Assembly (NCBI GenBank): GCA_017465905.1
Contig: JAFTVE010000009.1
Location: 44,894 to 108,893, forward strand
DNA: 64,000 nucleotides
Reading direction: 5' to 3'
DNA from: Bacteroidaceae bacterium
GTDB lineage: Bacteria > Bacteroidota > Bacteroidia > Bacteroidales > Bacteroidaceae
Shown one piece after another: positions 1 to 7,605 of this stretch. A program made the position numbers and the translations under genes. Under the pieces are notes generated by a model. It was not told the origin of the DNA. It saw only the letters and a list, made by a program, of their open reading frames with translations, and ran no database searches. Positions within the stretch are counted from its first letter, which is position 1. Every line of letters begins with the position of its first letter.

Positions 1-1
1 G

Positions 2-1309
2 AAGCTCCCCTTCGAGCTGACGGGTGCGCAGAAGCGGGTCATCCGCGAGATGCGGCACGACATGAACAGTGGCCGACAGATGAACCGCCTCCTGCAGGGC
101 GATGTGGGTAGCGGCAAGACACTGGTGGCGCTCATGACATCGCTCATCGCTATCGGCAACGGCTACCAGGCTTGCATCATGGCGCCCACGGAGATACTGG
201 CCGAACAGCACTATGCCACGCTGTCGTCGATGCTCGAGGGGCTGCCCGTGCGTGTGGCCCTGCTCACGGGTAGTGTGAAGGGCAAGCGGCGCAAGGAGGT
301 ACTCGATGGCTTGCTCACAGGCGACATACACCTGCTGGTGGCTACCCATGCGGTGCTCGAGGATACGGTGCAGTTCTCGGCACTGGGCTTTGTGGTCATC
401 GATGAGCAGCACCGCTTCGGCGTGGCGCAGCGTGCCAAGCTGTGGTCGAAGAATGCCTATGCACCGCATGTGTTGGTGATGACGGCCACGCCCATACCGC
501 GTACCCTGGCCATGACGCTCTATGGCGACCTTGACGTGAGCATCATCGACGAGTTGCCGCCCGGGCGCAAACCCATACAGACGATACACCAGTATGGCAA
601 CCGCCAGGCACAGCTATATCAGTTCATGGCTGGGCAGATAGCCGAGGGCCGGCAGGTGTACGTGGTGTACCCGCTCATCAAGGAGAGCGAGAAGATTGAC
701 CTCAAGAACCTCGAGGAGGGCTATGCACAGGTGTGTGAGGCTTTCCCCCACTGCCAGGTGAGCATGGTGCACGGCAAGATGAAGCCTGCCGAGAAGGATG
801 CCGAGATGCAGCGATTTCTCCGCCGCGAGACACAGATCATGGTGGCCACCACGGTGATAGAGGTGGGTGTGAACGTGCCCAACGCCTCGGTGATGGTGAT
901 AGAGAATGCCGAGCGATTTGGCCTGTCGCAACTGCACCAGCTACGTGGCCGCGTGGGACGCGGGGCCGACCAGTCGTACTGCATCCTGGTGACCTCGGTG
1001 AAGCTCTCGGAGGAGAGCAAGAAACGTCTCGAGATCATGGTGCGCACCAACGACGGATTCGAGATTGCCGAGGCCGACCTCAAGCTGCGCGGCCCGGGCG
1101 ACCTCGAGGGCACGCAACAGAGCGGTATCGCCTTCGACCTCAAGATTGCCAATATAGCCCGCGACGGACAACTGCTGGGGCATGTGCGCAGCATTGCCGA
1201 GCGCATCACCGATGAGGACCCCGATGGCTCGCGACCCGAGAATGCGGTGATGTGGCAGCAACTGGAGCGACTGCGCAAGACGAATGTCAACTGGTCAGCA
1301 ATCTCGTAG
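2..1309 (+). CDS. recG: ATP-dependent DNA helicase RecG, C-terminal part
   Basis: The window opens inside this gene. The frame is open from base 2 and gives 435 residues of a protein that is normally about 700, so the N-terminal wedge domain is missing at the window edge. Visible superfamily 2 helicase motifs are Walker A GDVGSGKT, motif II DEQH, motif III TATPIPRT and motif VI LRGRVGRG; the order, spacing and the PIPRT sequence are characteristic of RecG. RecG remodels stalled replication forks and branch-migrates Holliday junctions in the cytoplasm. The stop lies 107 bases before argS, and the argS promoter is inside that gap, so argS can be transcribed independently. Confidence 0.96.
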   Translation, partial: KLPFELTGAQKRVIREMRHDMNSGRQMNRLLQGDVGSGKTLVALMTSLIAIGNGYQACIMAPTEILAEQHYATLSSMLEGLPVRVALLTGSVKGKRRKEVLDGLLTGDIHLLVATHAVLEDTVQFSALGFVVIDEQHRFGVAQRAKLWSKNAYAPHVLVMTATPIPRTLAMTLYGDLDVSIIDELPPGRKPIQTIHQYGNRQAQLYQFMAGQIAEGRQVYVVYPLIKESEKIDLKNLEEGYAQVCEAFPHCQVSMVHGKMKPAEKDAEMQRFLRRETQIMVATTVIEVGVNVPNASVMVIENAERFGLSQLHQLRGRVGRGADQSYCILVTSVKLSEESKKRLEIMVRTNDGFEIAEADLKLRGPGDLEGTQQSGIAFDLKIANIARDGQLLGHVRSIAERITDEDPDGSRPENAVMWQQLERLRKTNVNWSAIS

Positions 1310-1317
1310 GGACAAGA

Positions 1318-1385
1318 AGAAATTAGGCGGCACCTCGGAAAACTGCAAATAAATTTGCGTTTTCTCTCGGCTTGCACTAATTTTG
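1318..1385 (+). repeat. Promoter-bearing dispersed repeat, copy A
   Basis: These 68 bases match 50831-50898 upstream of pnp at 62 of 68 positions with no gaps. The centre is a hairpin (left arm about 1337-1349, right arm about 1352-1363) with the core GCAAAT-AA-ATTTGC. The right half carries a -33 TTTG (1354-1357) and a -7 TAATTTTG (1378-1385). Confidence 0.85.
1354..1385 (+). promoter_or_regulatory. argS promoter (Bacteroidota type)
   Basis: A TTTG -33 element (1354-1357) is separated by 20 bases from a perfect TAnnTTTG -7 element (1378-1385). Transcription would start at about 1392, some 25 bases before the argS ATG. The whole promoter lies within the dispersed repeat. Confidence 0.75.
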
Positions 1386-1416
1386 TGCATTCATAAGTAA
1401 GATAACACTATATAAT

Positions 1417-3201
1417 ATGATAGAAGAGAAACTGGTTAAGAGTATCGTGGAGGCGATACAAGCATTGTATGGAGCAACGGTAGGACCTGCTCAAGTACAG
1501 CTGCAAAAGACAAAGAAAGAGTTTGAGGGTCATCTGACACTCGTCGTATTCCCCTTCTTGCGTGCCTCACGCAAAGGCCCCGAGCAGACGGCTCAGGAGA
1601 TAGGCGAGTACCTGGCCGCACACGAGTCCATGGTACAGACGTTTAATGTTATCAAGGGATTCCTTAACATCACCATTGCCGCTTCGGCATGGGTGGAGCT
1701 ACTCGGCACAATTGACAACGATGCCAAGTATGGCCTGCAGACACCTACCGACGAGTCACCACTCGTAATGATTGAGTACTCGTCGCCCAACACCAACAAA
1801 CCCCTCCACCTGGGCCATGTGCGCAACAACCTCTTGGGATATGCGCTCGCCAATATCATGGAGGCCAACGGCAACCGCGTGGTGAAGACCAACATCGTGA
1901 ACGACCGCGGCATACATATATGCAAGTCAATGCTGGCATGGCAGAAGTATGGCGAGGGCGAGACTCCCGAGACATCGGGCAAGAAGGGCGACCACCTCAT
2001 CGGCGACTACTACGTGGCCTTCGACAAGCACTACAAGGCTGAGGTAGCCGAGATTATGGAGCGCGAGAGCTGCACCAAGGAGGAGGCAGAGGCCAAGTCA
2101 CCCCTGATGGCTGAGGCACGCGAGATGCTCGTGAAGTGGGAAGCCGGCGACACTGCAGTGCGCGGCCTGTGGCAGATGATGAACGAGTGGGTATATGCCG
2201 GATTCGACGAGACATACAAGATGATGGGCGTAGACTTCGACAAGATTTACTACGAATCACAAACCTATCTCGAAGGCAAAGAGAAAGTGATGGAGGGTCT
2301 GGAGAAGGGCTTCTTCTTCCGCAAGGAAGATGGCTCCGTATGGGCCGACCTCACCGGTGAAGGACTCGACCACAAGCTCCTGCTCCGTAGCGACGGCACA
2401 TCGGTATACATGACACAGGACATCGGTACTGCCAAGCTGCGCTTCCAGGACTACCCCATCAACAAGATGATCTACGTAGTGGGCAATGAGCAGAACTACC
2501 ACTTTCAGGTGCTCTCCATCCTGCTCGACAAGCTCGGCTTCGACTGGGGCAAGGACCTCGTACACTTCTCGTACGGTATGGTAGAGCTCCCCGAAGGTAA
2601 GATGAAGAGCCGCGAAGGCACCGTAGTGGATGCCGATGACCTCATGGCCGAGATGATAGCCACCGCACGCGACACTTCCAAGGAGCTGGGTAAGCTCGAC
2701 GGACTCACCGCCGAGGAGGCCGAGGACATCGCCCGCATCGTGGGCCTCGGTGCACTCAAGTACTTCATCCTCAAGGTAGATGCCCGCAAGAACATGACCT
2801 TCAACCCCAAAGAGTCTATCGACTTCAACGGCAATACAGGCCCCTTCATCCAGTACACCTATGCCCGCATCCAGTCTATCCTGCGCAAGGCGCAAGATGT
2901 TCAATTGACAATTGACAATGCACAATTGACAATTAATGAAAAGGAGATGGCATTGATCCAGAAGCTGGCCGAGTTCCCCGCCGTAGTGAAGGAGGCAGGC
3001 GTAAGCTACACTCCCTCGGTAATAGCCAACTACGTATATGACCTCGTGAAGGAGTTCAACCAGTTCTACCACGACTACAGCATCCTGCGTGAGGAGAACG
3101 AAGCCGTGAAGCGCTTCCGCCTTGTGCTCTCGGCCAACGTAGCCAAGATTATCCGCTTGGGTATGGGACTACTCGGCATTGAAGTGCCCGACAGAATGTA
3201 A
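1417..3201 (+). CDS. argS: Arginyl-tRNA synthetase
   Basis: A class I aminoacyl-tRNA synthetase of 594 residues, the usual size, that charges tRNA-Arg in the cytoplasm. The HIGH signature appears as PLHLGHVRNN in the first third of the protein, and KMKSREG with the following VVDADDL matches the KMSKS-region context of bacterial ArgS. The C-terminal anticodon-binding domain ends with LLGIEVPDRM, the typical ArgS end with its terminal M. Oddity: residues about 494-508 (VQLTIDNAQLTIN) are encoded by a short dispersed DNA repeat (2902-2937) inserted in frame at the start of the anticodon-binding domain. The start is the ATG just downstream of a clear promoter. Confidence 0.98.
   Translation: MIEEKLVKSIVEAIQALYGATVGPAQVQLQKTKKEFEGHLTLVVFPFLRASRKGPEQTAQEIGEYLAAHESMVQTFNVIKGFLNITIAASAWVELLGTIDNDAKYGLQTPTDESPLVMIEYSSPNTNKPLHLGHVRNNLLGYALANIMEANGNRVVKTNIVNDRGIHICKSMLAWQKYGEGETPETSGKKGDHLIGDYYVAFDKHYKAEVAEIMERESCTKEEAEAKSPLMAEAREMLVKWEAGDTAVRGLWQMMNEWVYAGFDETYKMMGVDFDKIYYESQTYLEGKEKVMEGLEKGFFFRKEDGSVWADLTGEGLDHKLLLRSDGTSVYMTQDIGTAKLRFQDYPINKMIYVVGNEQNYHFQVLSILLDKLGFDWGKDLVHFSYGMVELPEGKMKSREGTVVDADDLMAEMIATARDTSKELGKLDGLTAEEAEDIARIVGLGALKYFILKVDARKNMTFNPKESIDFNGNTGPFIQYTYARIQSILRKAQDVQLTIDNAQLTINEKEMALIQKLAEFPAVVKEAGVSYTPSVIANYVYDLVKEFNQFYHDYSILREENEAVKRFRLVLSANVAKIIRLGMGLLGIEVPDRM
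2902..2937 (+). repeat. CAATTGACAATT-type repeat inside argS
   Basis: Three near-copies of CAATTGACAAT lie in tandem and in frame within argS. The same kind of sequence (GAATTGACAATTGAAAATT) is intergenic at about 42597-42615, so this looks like a dispersed intergenic repeat that has landed in a coding region. Confidence 0.7.
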
Positions 3202-3235
3202 GACAATCAGGAATCAGGAGTAATCGCTTCGCTCA

Positions 3236-3307
3236 GGAGTTCTGACAATAGTACTGCACACTGAAACCAAGAAAAGAAACATCAGCCAATGGTATTGTCT
3301 GAACTCC
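3236..3307 (+). repeat. Inverted repeat between argS and rnhA
   Basis: Arms 3236-3250 and 3293-3307 pair at 14 of 15 positions. The flanks hold further copies of short words such as AATCAGGA and GAACTCC(T). It could fold as an RNA hairpin in an argS-rnhA readthrough transcript, but it has no U-run and is not a standard terminator. Confidence 0.6.
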
Positions 3308-3336
3308 CGACTTCTGAACTCCTGAACTTCTAAAAA

Positions 3337-4041
3337 ATGAGCAAGAAAAAAAAGTTCTACGTCGTTTGGAGCGGTCTCAACCCCGGCATATATCATAGCT
3401 GGGATGACTGTCAGGCACAAATCAAAAGTGTCAAGGGCGCAGTATACAAATCTTTCGATTCTAAGGAGGAGGCCGAGCGTGCCTACGCCTCACCAGCGTA
3501 TGAGTATGTAAAGAGAAAAAAGGAAGCCTCCCCTACCCCCTCCCAACCGAAGGTCGATGCCTGTAGGGGCCAAAGTCAAGGAGGGGAATCTGGTTCCGCG
3601 ATGACTGAAAGTTCCCTCTTCAAGATGGGGATGGGGAATACCCCCCTTTACGCCCTCGCCGTAGATGCCGCCTGCAGTGGCAACCCTGGTCCTATGGAGT
3701 ATCGTGGTGTATATCTTGGCGACGGCAAGGAGATATTCCACTTCGGCCCCGTGTATGGCACAAACAACATCGGAGAGTTTCTCGCCATCGTACATGCACT
3801 GGCATTACTCAATCAACGGGGTCTCAAGATGACCATCTACAGCGACAGTCGCACCGCCATCAGCTGGGTACGCAAGAAGTGCTGCAAGACACAACTCGAA
3901 CGCACAGCCGAGACCGAAGCGCTGTTTCAGCTTATTGAACGCGCCGAAGCATGGCTCAAGGCACACCGCGTCACCAATCCTATCGTGAAATGGGAAACCG
4001 ACAAATGGGGCGAAGTTCCCGCAGATTTCGGCAGGAAATAG
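3337..4041 (+). CDS. rnhA: Ribonuclease H with N-terminal viroplasmin-type domain
   Basis: The protein has 234 residues in two domains. Residues 5-50 (KFYVVWSGLNPGIYHSW...) form a caulimovirus viroplasmin-like RNA/DNA hybrid-binding domain, as in eukaryotic-type RNase H1. Residues 104-234 are the RNase H fold, with a plausible metal-binding set of D110 (AVDAACSGNPG), E147 (GEFLA), D170 (YSDSRTA) and D230 (PADFG). It cleaves RNA in RNA-DNA hybrids. The linker, residues about 62-101, is unusually long and Pro/Gly-rich and is encoded by C-rich and G-rich repeat-like DNA. There is no clear promoter of its own, so it may be read from argS. A terminator follows at 4081. Confidence 0.9.
   Translation: MSKKKKFYVVWSGLNPGIYHSWDDCQAQIKSVKGAVYKSFDSKEEAERAYASPAYEYVKRKKEASPTPSQPKVDACRGQSQGGESGSAMTESSLFKMGMGNTPLYALAVDAACSGNPGPMEYRGVYLGDGKEIFHFGPVYGTNNIGEFLAIVHALALLNQRGLKMTIYSDSRTAISWVRKKCCKTQLERTAETEALFQLIERAEAWLKAHRVTNPIVKWETDKWGEVPADFGRK
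3520..3642 (+). repeat. Repeat-like insertion in the rnhA linker
   Basis: The linker DNA is built from a C-rich block (CCTCCCCTACCCCCTCCC) followed by GGAGGGGAAT and GGGGATGGGGAAT blocks. It resembles a folded-back low-complexity intergenic repeat kept in frame, because both flanking domains are intact. Confidence 0.5.
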
Positions 4042-4080
4042 TAAAAAAGGAATATCCTCTGTTATGTTTTTATAAAAAAC

Positions 4081-4113
4081 AGTCGTAGCATACAATGCCT
4101 ACGACTTTTTTTA
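4081..4113 (+). terminator. Terminator after rnhA
   Basis: Stem AGTCGTAG (4081-4088) pairs with CTACGACT (4099-4106), followed by a T-run. Confidence 0.8.
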
Positions 4114-4115
4114 TT

Positions 4116-4123
4116 ACCTTTAC
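4116..4123 (+). promoter_or_regulatory. Probable -7 element for the SDR gene
   Basis: TACCTTTA, one base off TAnnTTTG, lies about 42 bases before the ATG at 4166 and just after the rnhA terminator. Confidence 0.45.
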
Positions 4124-4165
4124 GACATCAAACCTTGAAATAAAGAAAGATAAGAATACCGTATT

Positions 4166-4978
4166 ATGAACGAACTTTTCAACATCAAAGACCGCGTAGT
4201 CGTCCTAACGGGCGGCACAGGTGTGTTGGGCAAGGCTATTGCCCTGTATCTGGCCAAGCAAGGCGCTAAAGTTGTGGTAATGGGCCGCCGCGTAGAGGCT
4301 GGCGAGGCCATCGTGAAGCAAATCCGCGAAGAGGGCGGTGAAGGCATGTTCCTCGTGACCGATGTGATGAACCAGACCATAGTGGAGCAGAACCTTGCCG
4401 ATGTACTGGCGCAGTATGGTCGCGTGGATGCGTTGCTCAATGCAGCTGGAGGCAACATGCCCGGTGCAACGATAGCCCCCACGGGTACCTTCTTCGACCT
4501 CAAGCCCGAAGAGTTCCAGCGCGTGCTCGACCTCAACCTCACTGGTACCGTCATACCCACTCAGGTATTCCTGCGCCCTATGGTAGAGCAGGGCAAGGGA
4601 TGTGTGGTTAACTTTTCCTCTATGGCAGCCTTCCGCCCCATGACCCGTGTGTGTGGCTATGCAGCAGCCAAGGCAGGCATCAGCAACTTCACTGCCTATA
4701 TGGCAACTGAGGTGGCCTCAAAGTTTGGAGAAGGTATCCGTGTCAATGCCATTGCACCAGGCTTCTTCCTCACCGAGCAAAACCGTACGCTACTCACCAA
4801 TGAGGACGGTTCGTATACACAGCGTGGTACCGATGTGATACGCCAAACCCCCTTCAAGCGCTTCGGACGTCCCGAAGAGCTGTGCGGCACCATCCACTAC
4901 CTCATCAGCGATGCATCAGCCTTCGTGACAGGTACCGTAGCTGTAGTCGATGGCGGCTTCAATGTGTTTGCCATGTAA
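4166..4978 (+). CDS. SDR-family oxidoreductase (D-mannonate oxidoreductase-like)
   Basis: A classical short-chain dehydrogenase of 270 residues. Visible motifs are the Rossmann TGGTGVLG near residue 16, NAAGGN, an active-site serine in NFSSMAAF and the catalytic YAAAK. The overall sequence resembles the Bacteroides SDRs annotated as D-mannonate/fructuronate oxidoreductase of hexuronate catabolism. That substrate is inferred from resemblance only, since no uxuA or other uronate gene is next to it. It stands alone between two terminators, is cytoplasmic and uses NAD(P)H. Confidence 0.85.
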   Translation: MNELFNIKDRVVVLTGGTGVLGKAIALYLAKQGAKVVVMGRRVEAGEAIVKQIREEGGEGMFLVTDVMNQTIVEQNLADVLAQYGRVDALLNAAGGNMPGATIAPTGTFFDLKPEEFQRVLDLNLTGTVIPTQVFLRPMVEQGKGCVVNFSSMAAFRPMTRVCGYAAAKAGISNFTAYMATEVASKFGEGIRVNAIAPGFFLTEQNRTLLTNEDGSYTQRGTDVIRQTPFKRFGRPEELCGTIHYLISDASAFVTGTVAVVDGGFNVFAM

Positions 4979-4995
4979 ATTCCCACCAATATAAT

Positions 4996-5040
4996 AAATA
5001 AGAGACGTGCTATCTAGTATGATGGCACGTCTCTTATTTT
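4996..5040. terminator. Bidirectional terminator between convergent genes
   Basis: A 14-bp perfect stem, AATAAGAGACGTGC (4997-5010) with GCACGTCTCTTATT (5025-5038), serves the SDR gene on plus and the GH43-like gene on minus. Confidence 0.85.
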
Positions 5041-5055
5041 CATATAACAGTTCGT

Positions 5056-6129
5056 TTACTTCTGTTCTGCAAGCTTAGCCCGGCGCTTTGTTTCCTTTGT
5101 AGACCAGCGTTGCAAGCGTTTATACTCTTTCTTGGTGAGGCGCATGAATGAGCCGTGCTGCGGACCTGTGACACCTTCTATATTCACGGGGTCAGAGAAG
5201 TTGCGCAGGTACTTGTCGGCCTTGCAGATGCGGTAGTTCTTAGGCTTTGACGAGTATTCGATGTAGGCTACACGCCAAGTGTCGTCGCCCATGAGCTGGA
5301 AAGCTGAAGAGCCTTCACACTTCTTGCGTCCCTCGAAATCAACGTAGTCATCCTCAATGGGTTCTCCCCAAGGACCATGCAGTGAAGAGGCTGTAGCGGT
5401 GTATATACCCGGCTTGCCACCCTCCTTCTTGATAAGCATATGGTAGAGACCGTCGCTCTCCAAGTAGTTGATGTCGGCATCAATGGTGGCATAGCCCCAG
5501 TCGAAGAGGAGCTGCGGTTTGGTGAGGCGAGTGAACGACTTGTCGGCATAGGAGTAATACATGCGGTCATACTGCTCCTCCTCACGGTTGAGCATGGAGT
5601 AGTAAATCATATAGCCACCCTTTTCTCCATCGGGCCACTGATAATCGGGATTCCAGAATATCTGTGGTGCCCAAACTCGGTCAATAGTACTGAAATCTCT
5701 GTACACGTCCGGTGCTTCGGGATTACAGAAGATTGCTGGGCCTTGTCGGAAGTCAAAGGTAACAGATTCCCAATGGATGAGGTCGCGACTGCGTAGGAGG
5801 TCAATGCCATAGTTGTCCCACACCTTTGACTTGCGCACACACATATCCGTGGTCACCATCACGTATCCTTTGCCATTATAGGAGCGAGCGATGAAAGCAT
5901 CGCGGGTGCCTCCCTCTATACGGGCATGTTCCTCGGGGTCAAAGATAGGGTCGCCACCAATGACATCTTCGTAATGATAACCGTCACGACTAAGGGCATA
6001 GGCGGTATATTCGCCACGATCGCTCATATGGCAATAAAGGTATCCATAGTTTCCTTTCTGAAGGTTCTGTGCCTGCACACCTGTGCTAAGAGCAAGGAGC
6101 AGAGCTCCAATAAGAGTTGTTCTTCTCAT
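5056..6129 (-). CDS. Secreted GH43-like five-bladed beta-propeller glycosidase
   Basis: The 357-residue protein starts with a cleavable signal peptide (MRRTTLIGALLLALSTGVQAQ) and fits glycoside hydrolase family 43, which contains arabinosidases, xylosidases and galactosidases. Candidate acidic residues are the Asp in GGTRDAF, the Asp next to RVWAPQ (the position of the pKa-modulating Asp in GH43) and the Glu in CEGSSAF (general acid position). The substrate cannot be told from the sequence. The ATG at 6129 is preferred over an in-frame TTG at 6135. It sits 20 bases after the alkaline phosphatase stop and is probably the last gene of the argR operon. Confidence 0.8.
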   Translation of the reverse strand: MRRTTLIGALLLALSTGVQAQNLQKGNYGYLYCHMSDRGEYTAYALSRDGYHYEDVIGGDPIFDPEEHARIEGGTRDAFIARSYNGKGYVMVTTDMCVRKSKVWDNYGIDLLRSRDLIHWESVTFDFRQGPAIFCNPEAPDVYRDFSTIDRVWAPQIFWNPDYQWPDGEKGGYMIYYSMLNREEEQYDRMYYSYADKSFTRLTKPQLLFDWGYATIDADINYLESDGLYHMLIKKEGGKPGIYTATASSLHGPWGEPIEDDYVDFEGRKKCEGSSAFQLMGDDTWRVAYIEYSSKPKNYRICKADKYLRNFSDPVNIEGVTGPQHGSFMRLTKKEYKRLQRWSTKETKRRAKLAEQK

Positions 6130-6149
6130 GGTCAAAATGCTTTTGATTA

Positions 6150-7574
6150 TTATTTAGCCTTATCATAGCCTGCTATGGCAGCTATTCGTTTGGGGATATC
6201 GGTATTGTCCATCTGCCCGGTAAACTGTTCGGCTCCATTGCCAATGGCAAAGATGGGAACGTAGGCCGCTGTATGCGATCCTACAGGCCATGACACCATG
6301 GCTATACGGTCGAGGATGCGCACTGCCAATGCAGAGATGGGTTCATCACGATAGTAGAGGCTCTCGGCCATCTTCACATTCTTCTCGCCAGTAAATGAGC
6401 GCTCAAACTCGTTGCGAAGAGCCTGCTCGTCACGTTCGCGGAGCTGTACAGTATCCCAAAATCCGAAGTTCTCCTTCAAGGCATCCTTCATCTGCTCCCA
6501 AGTGACATTATCCTTTGTCTCATGACGCATGCGGTTAACGATACGTGAAAAACCTGCCTGGCTCACCTTCTGAGCCTGCAAAGCGCCGAAGCGCAGTTCA
6601 TATGATCCATTACCAAGGGTGAACCCGCCAGTCTCATGGTCGGCACTGATGACAATGAGTGTCTCCTTCGGGTGTTGCTTGTAGAACTCGTAAGCTACGC
6701 GGATAGCATTGTCGAAGTCTACCGTTTCATGCAACGCAGCAGCGGCATCGTTGGCATGGCAAGCATAGTCAATCTTGCCACCCTCAACCATGAGGAAGAA
6801 ACCCTTCTTATGACGCTTATCGTAGAGATGGTCAATGGCAGCAGTAGTAATCTGTGTGAGCGTAAGGTCACCCTCACGGGCATCAATGGCATAGGGAAGC
6901 GTATTCTCCACAGCTCCATGCTTCTGTATGAGCAGAACCTTATCAGCCTCAGCCGCCTTTGTCTCATACTCGTCGTAGCCGCGAACAATGGTATATCCAG
7001 CTTCACTGATAAGGTCATAAAGCTGCGGAGCTGTATGGTTGTGAGGATTGACATTCTCGGCCAGATCGCCTCCAGCAAAGAAGTCGAAGCCCGAGGTCGC
7101 CAGTTGGGTACCTATTTCATAGTAGTCGTTACGACTTCTTTGATGTGCATAGAACGAAGCCGGAGTGGCATGATTGACGGTCACACTAGTTGTGATACCT
7201 ACCTTGGCGCCATAGCGATGGGCCATCTCGGCTATGCTGGTCACGGGAGTAGCCTCATCGGCAGCCATACCGATGACCCCATTGTTGGTTTTATGCCCAG
7301 TAGCCAATGCAGTACCTCCGGCTGCCGAATCGGTTACATCAGAACTGGCCGAGTATGAGGTGGCTATACCCGTGTAAGGGAACTGGGCAAAACAAAGGGG
7401 TGTGATACCCAATTCGCCCTCGCATGAGCGGAGATAATACTGGGTAGCAACGACCTGATTGAGTCCCATACCGTCGCCAATAAAGAAGAATACATACTTG
7501 GGAGCCTTGGCAAAGCCCATCAGACAACAGCACAAGCAAAGTGCTATGACTGATATAAATCTATTATTTTTCAT
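6150..7574 (-). CDS. Alkaline phosphatase (periplasmic)
   Basis: 474 residues with an N-terminal signal (FISVIALCLCCCLMGFAKA), so exported. The alkaline phosphatase core is complete: metal ligand region FFFIGDGMG near residue 30-37, the nucleophile serine in VTDSAAGGTA (S83), VEGGKIDYACHAND with metal-binding Asp and His, ADHETGG, and a late SHTAAYVPIFAIG histidine motif. It hydrolyses phosphate monoesters in the periplasm. Its place between argC (31 bases upstream) and a GH43-like gene (20 bases downstream) suggests co-transcription with argR-argC, an unusual context for phosphate scavenging. Confidence 0.95.
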   Translation of the reverse strand: MKNNRFISVIALCLCCCLMGFAKAPKYVFFFIGDGMGLNQVVATQYYLRSCEGELGITPLCFAQFPYTGIATSYSASSDVTDSAAGGTALATGHKTNNGVIGMAADEATPVTSIAEMAHRYGAKVGITTSVTVNHATPASFYAHQRSRNDYYEIGTQLATSGFDFFAGGDLAENVNPHNHTAPQLYDLISEAGYTIVRGYDEYETKAAEADKVLLIQKHGAVENTLPYAIDAREGDLTLTQITTAAIDHLYDKRHKKGFFLMVEGGKIDYACHANDAAAALHETVDFDNAIRVAYEFYKQHPKETLIVISADHETGGFTLGNGSYELRFGALQAQKVSQAGFSRIVNRMRHETKDNVTWEQMKDALKENFGFWDTVQLRERDEQALRNEFERSFTGEKNVKMAESLYYRDEPISALAVRILDRIAMVSWPVGSHTAAYVPIFAIGNGAEQFTGQMDNTDIPKRIAAIAGYDKAK

Positions 7575-7605
7575 AAGTTGTGATTGGTAACTGATAATAC
7601 CTTTA

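Noticed and set aside
2257-3072. 271-codon antisense frame in argS
   Set aside because: ArgS motifs run through the whole opposite strand; this frame is a codon-usage shadow and even contains the reverse reading of the inserted repeat.
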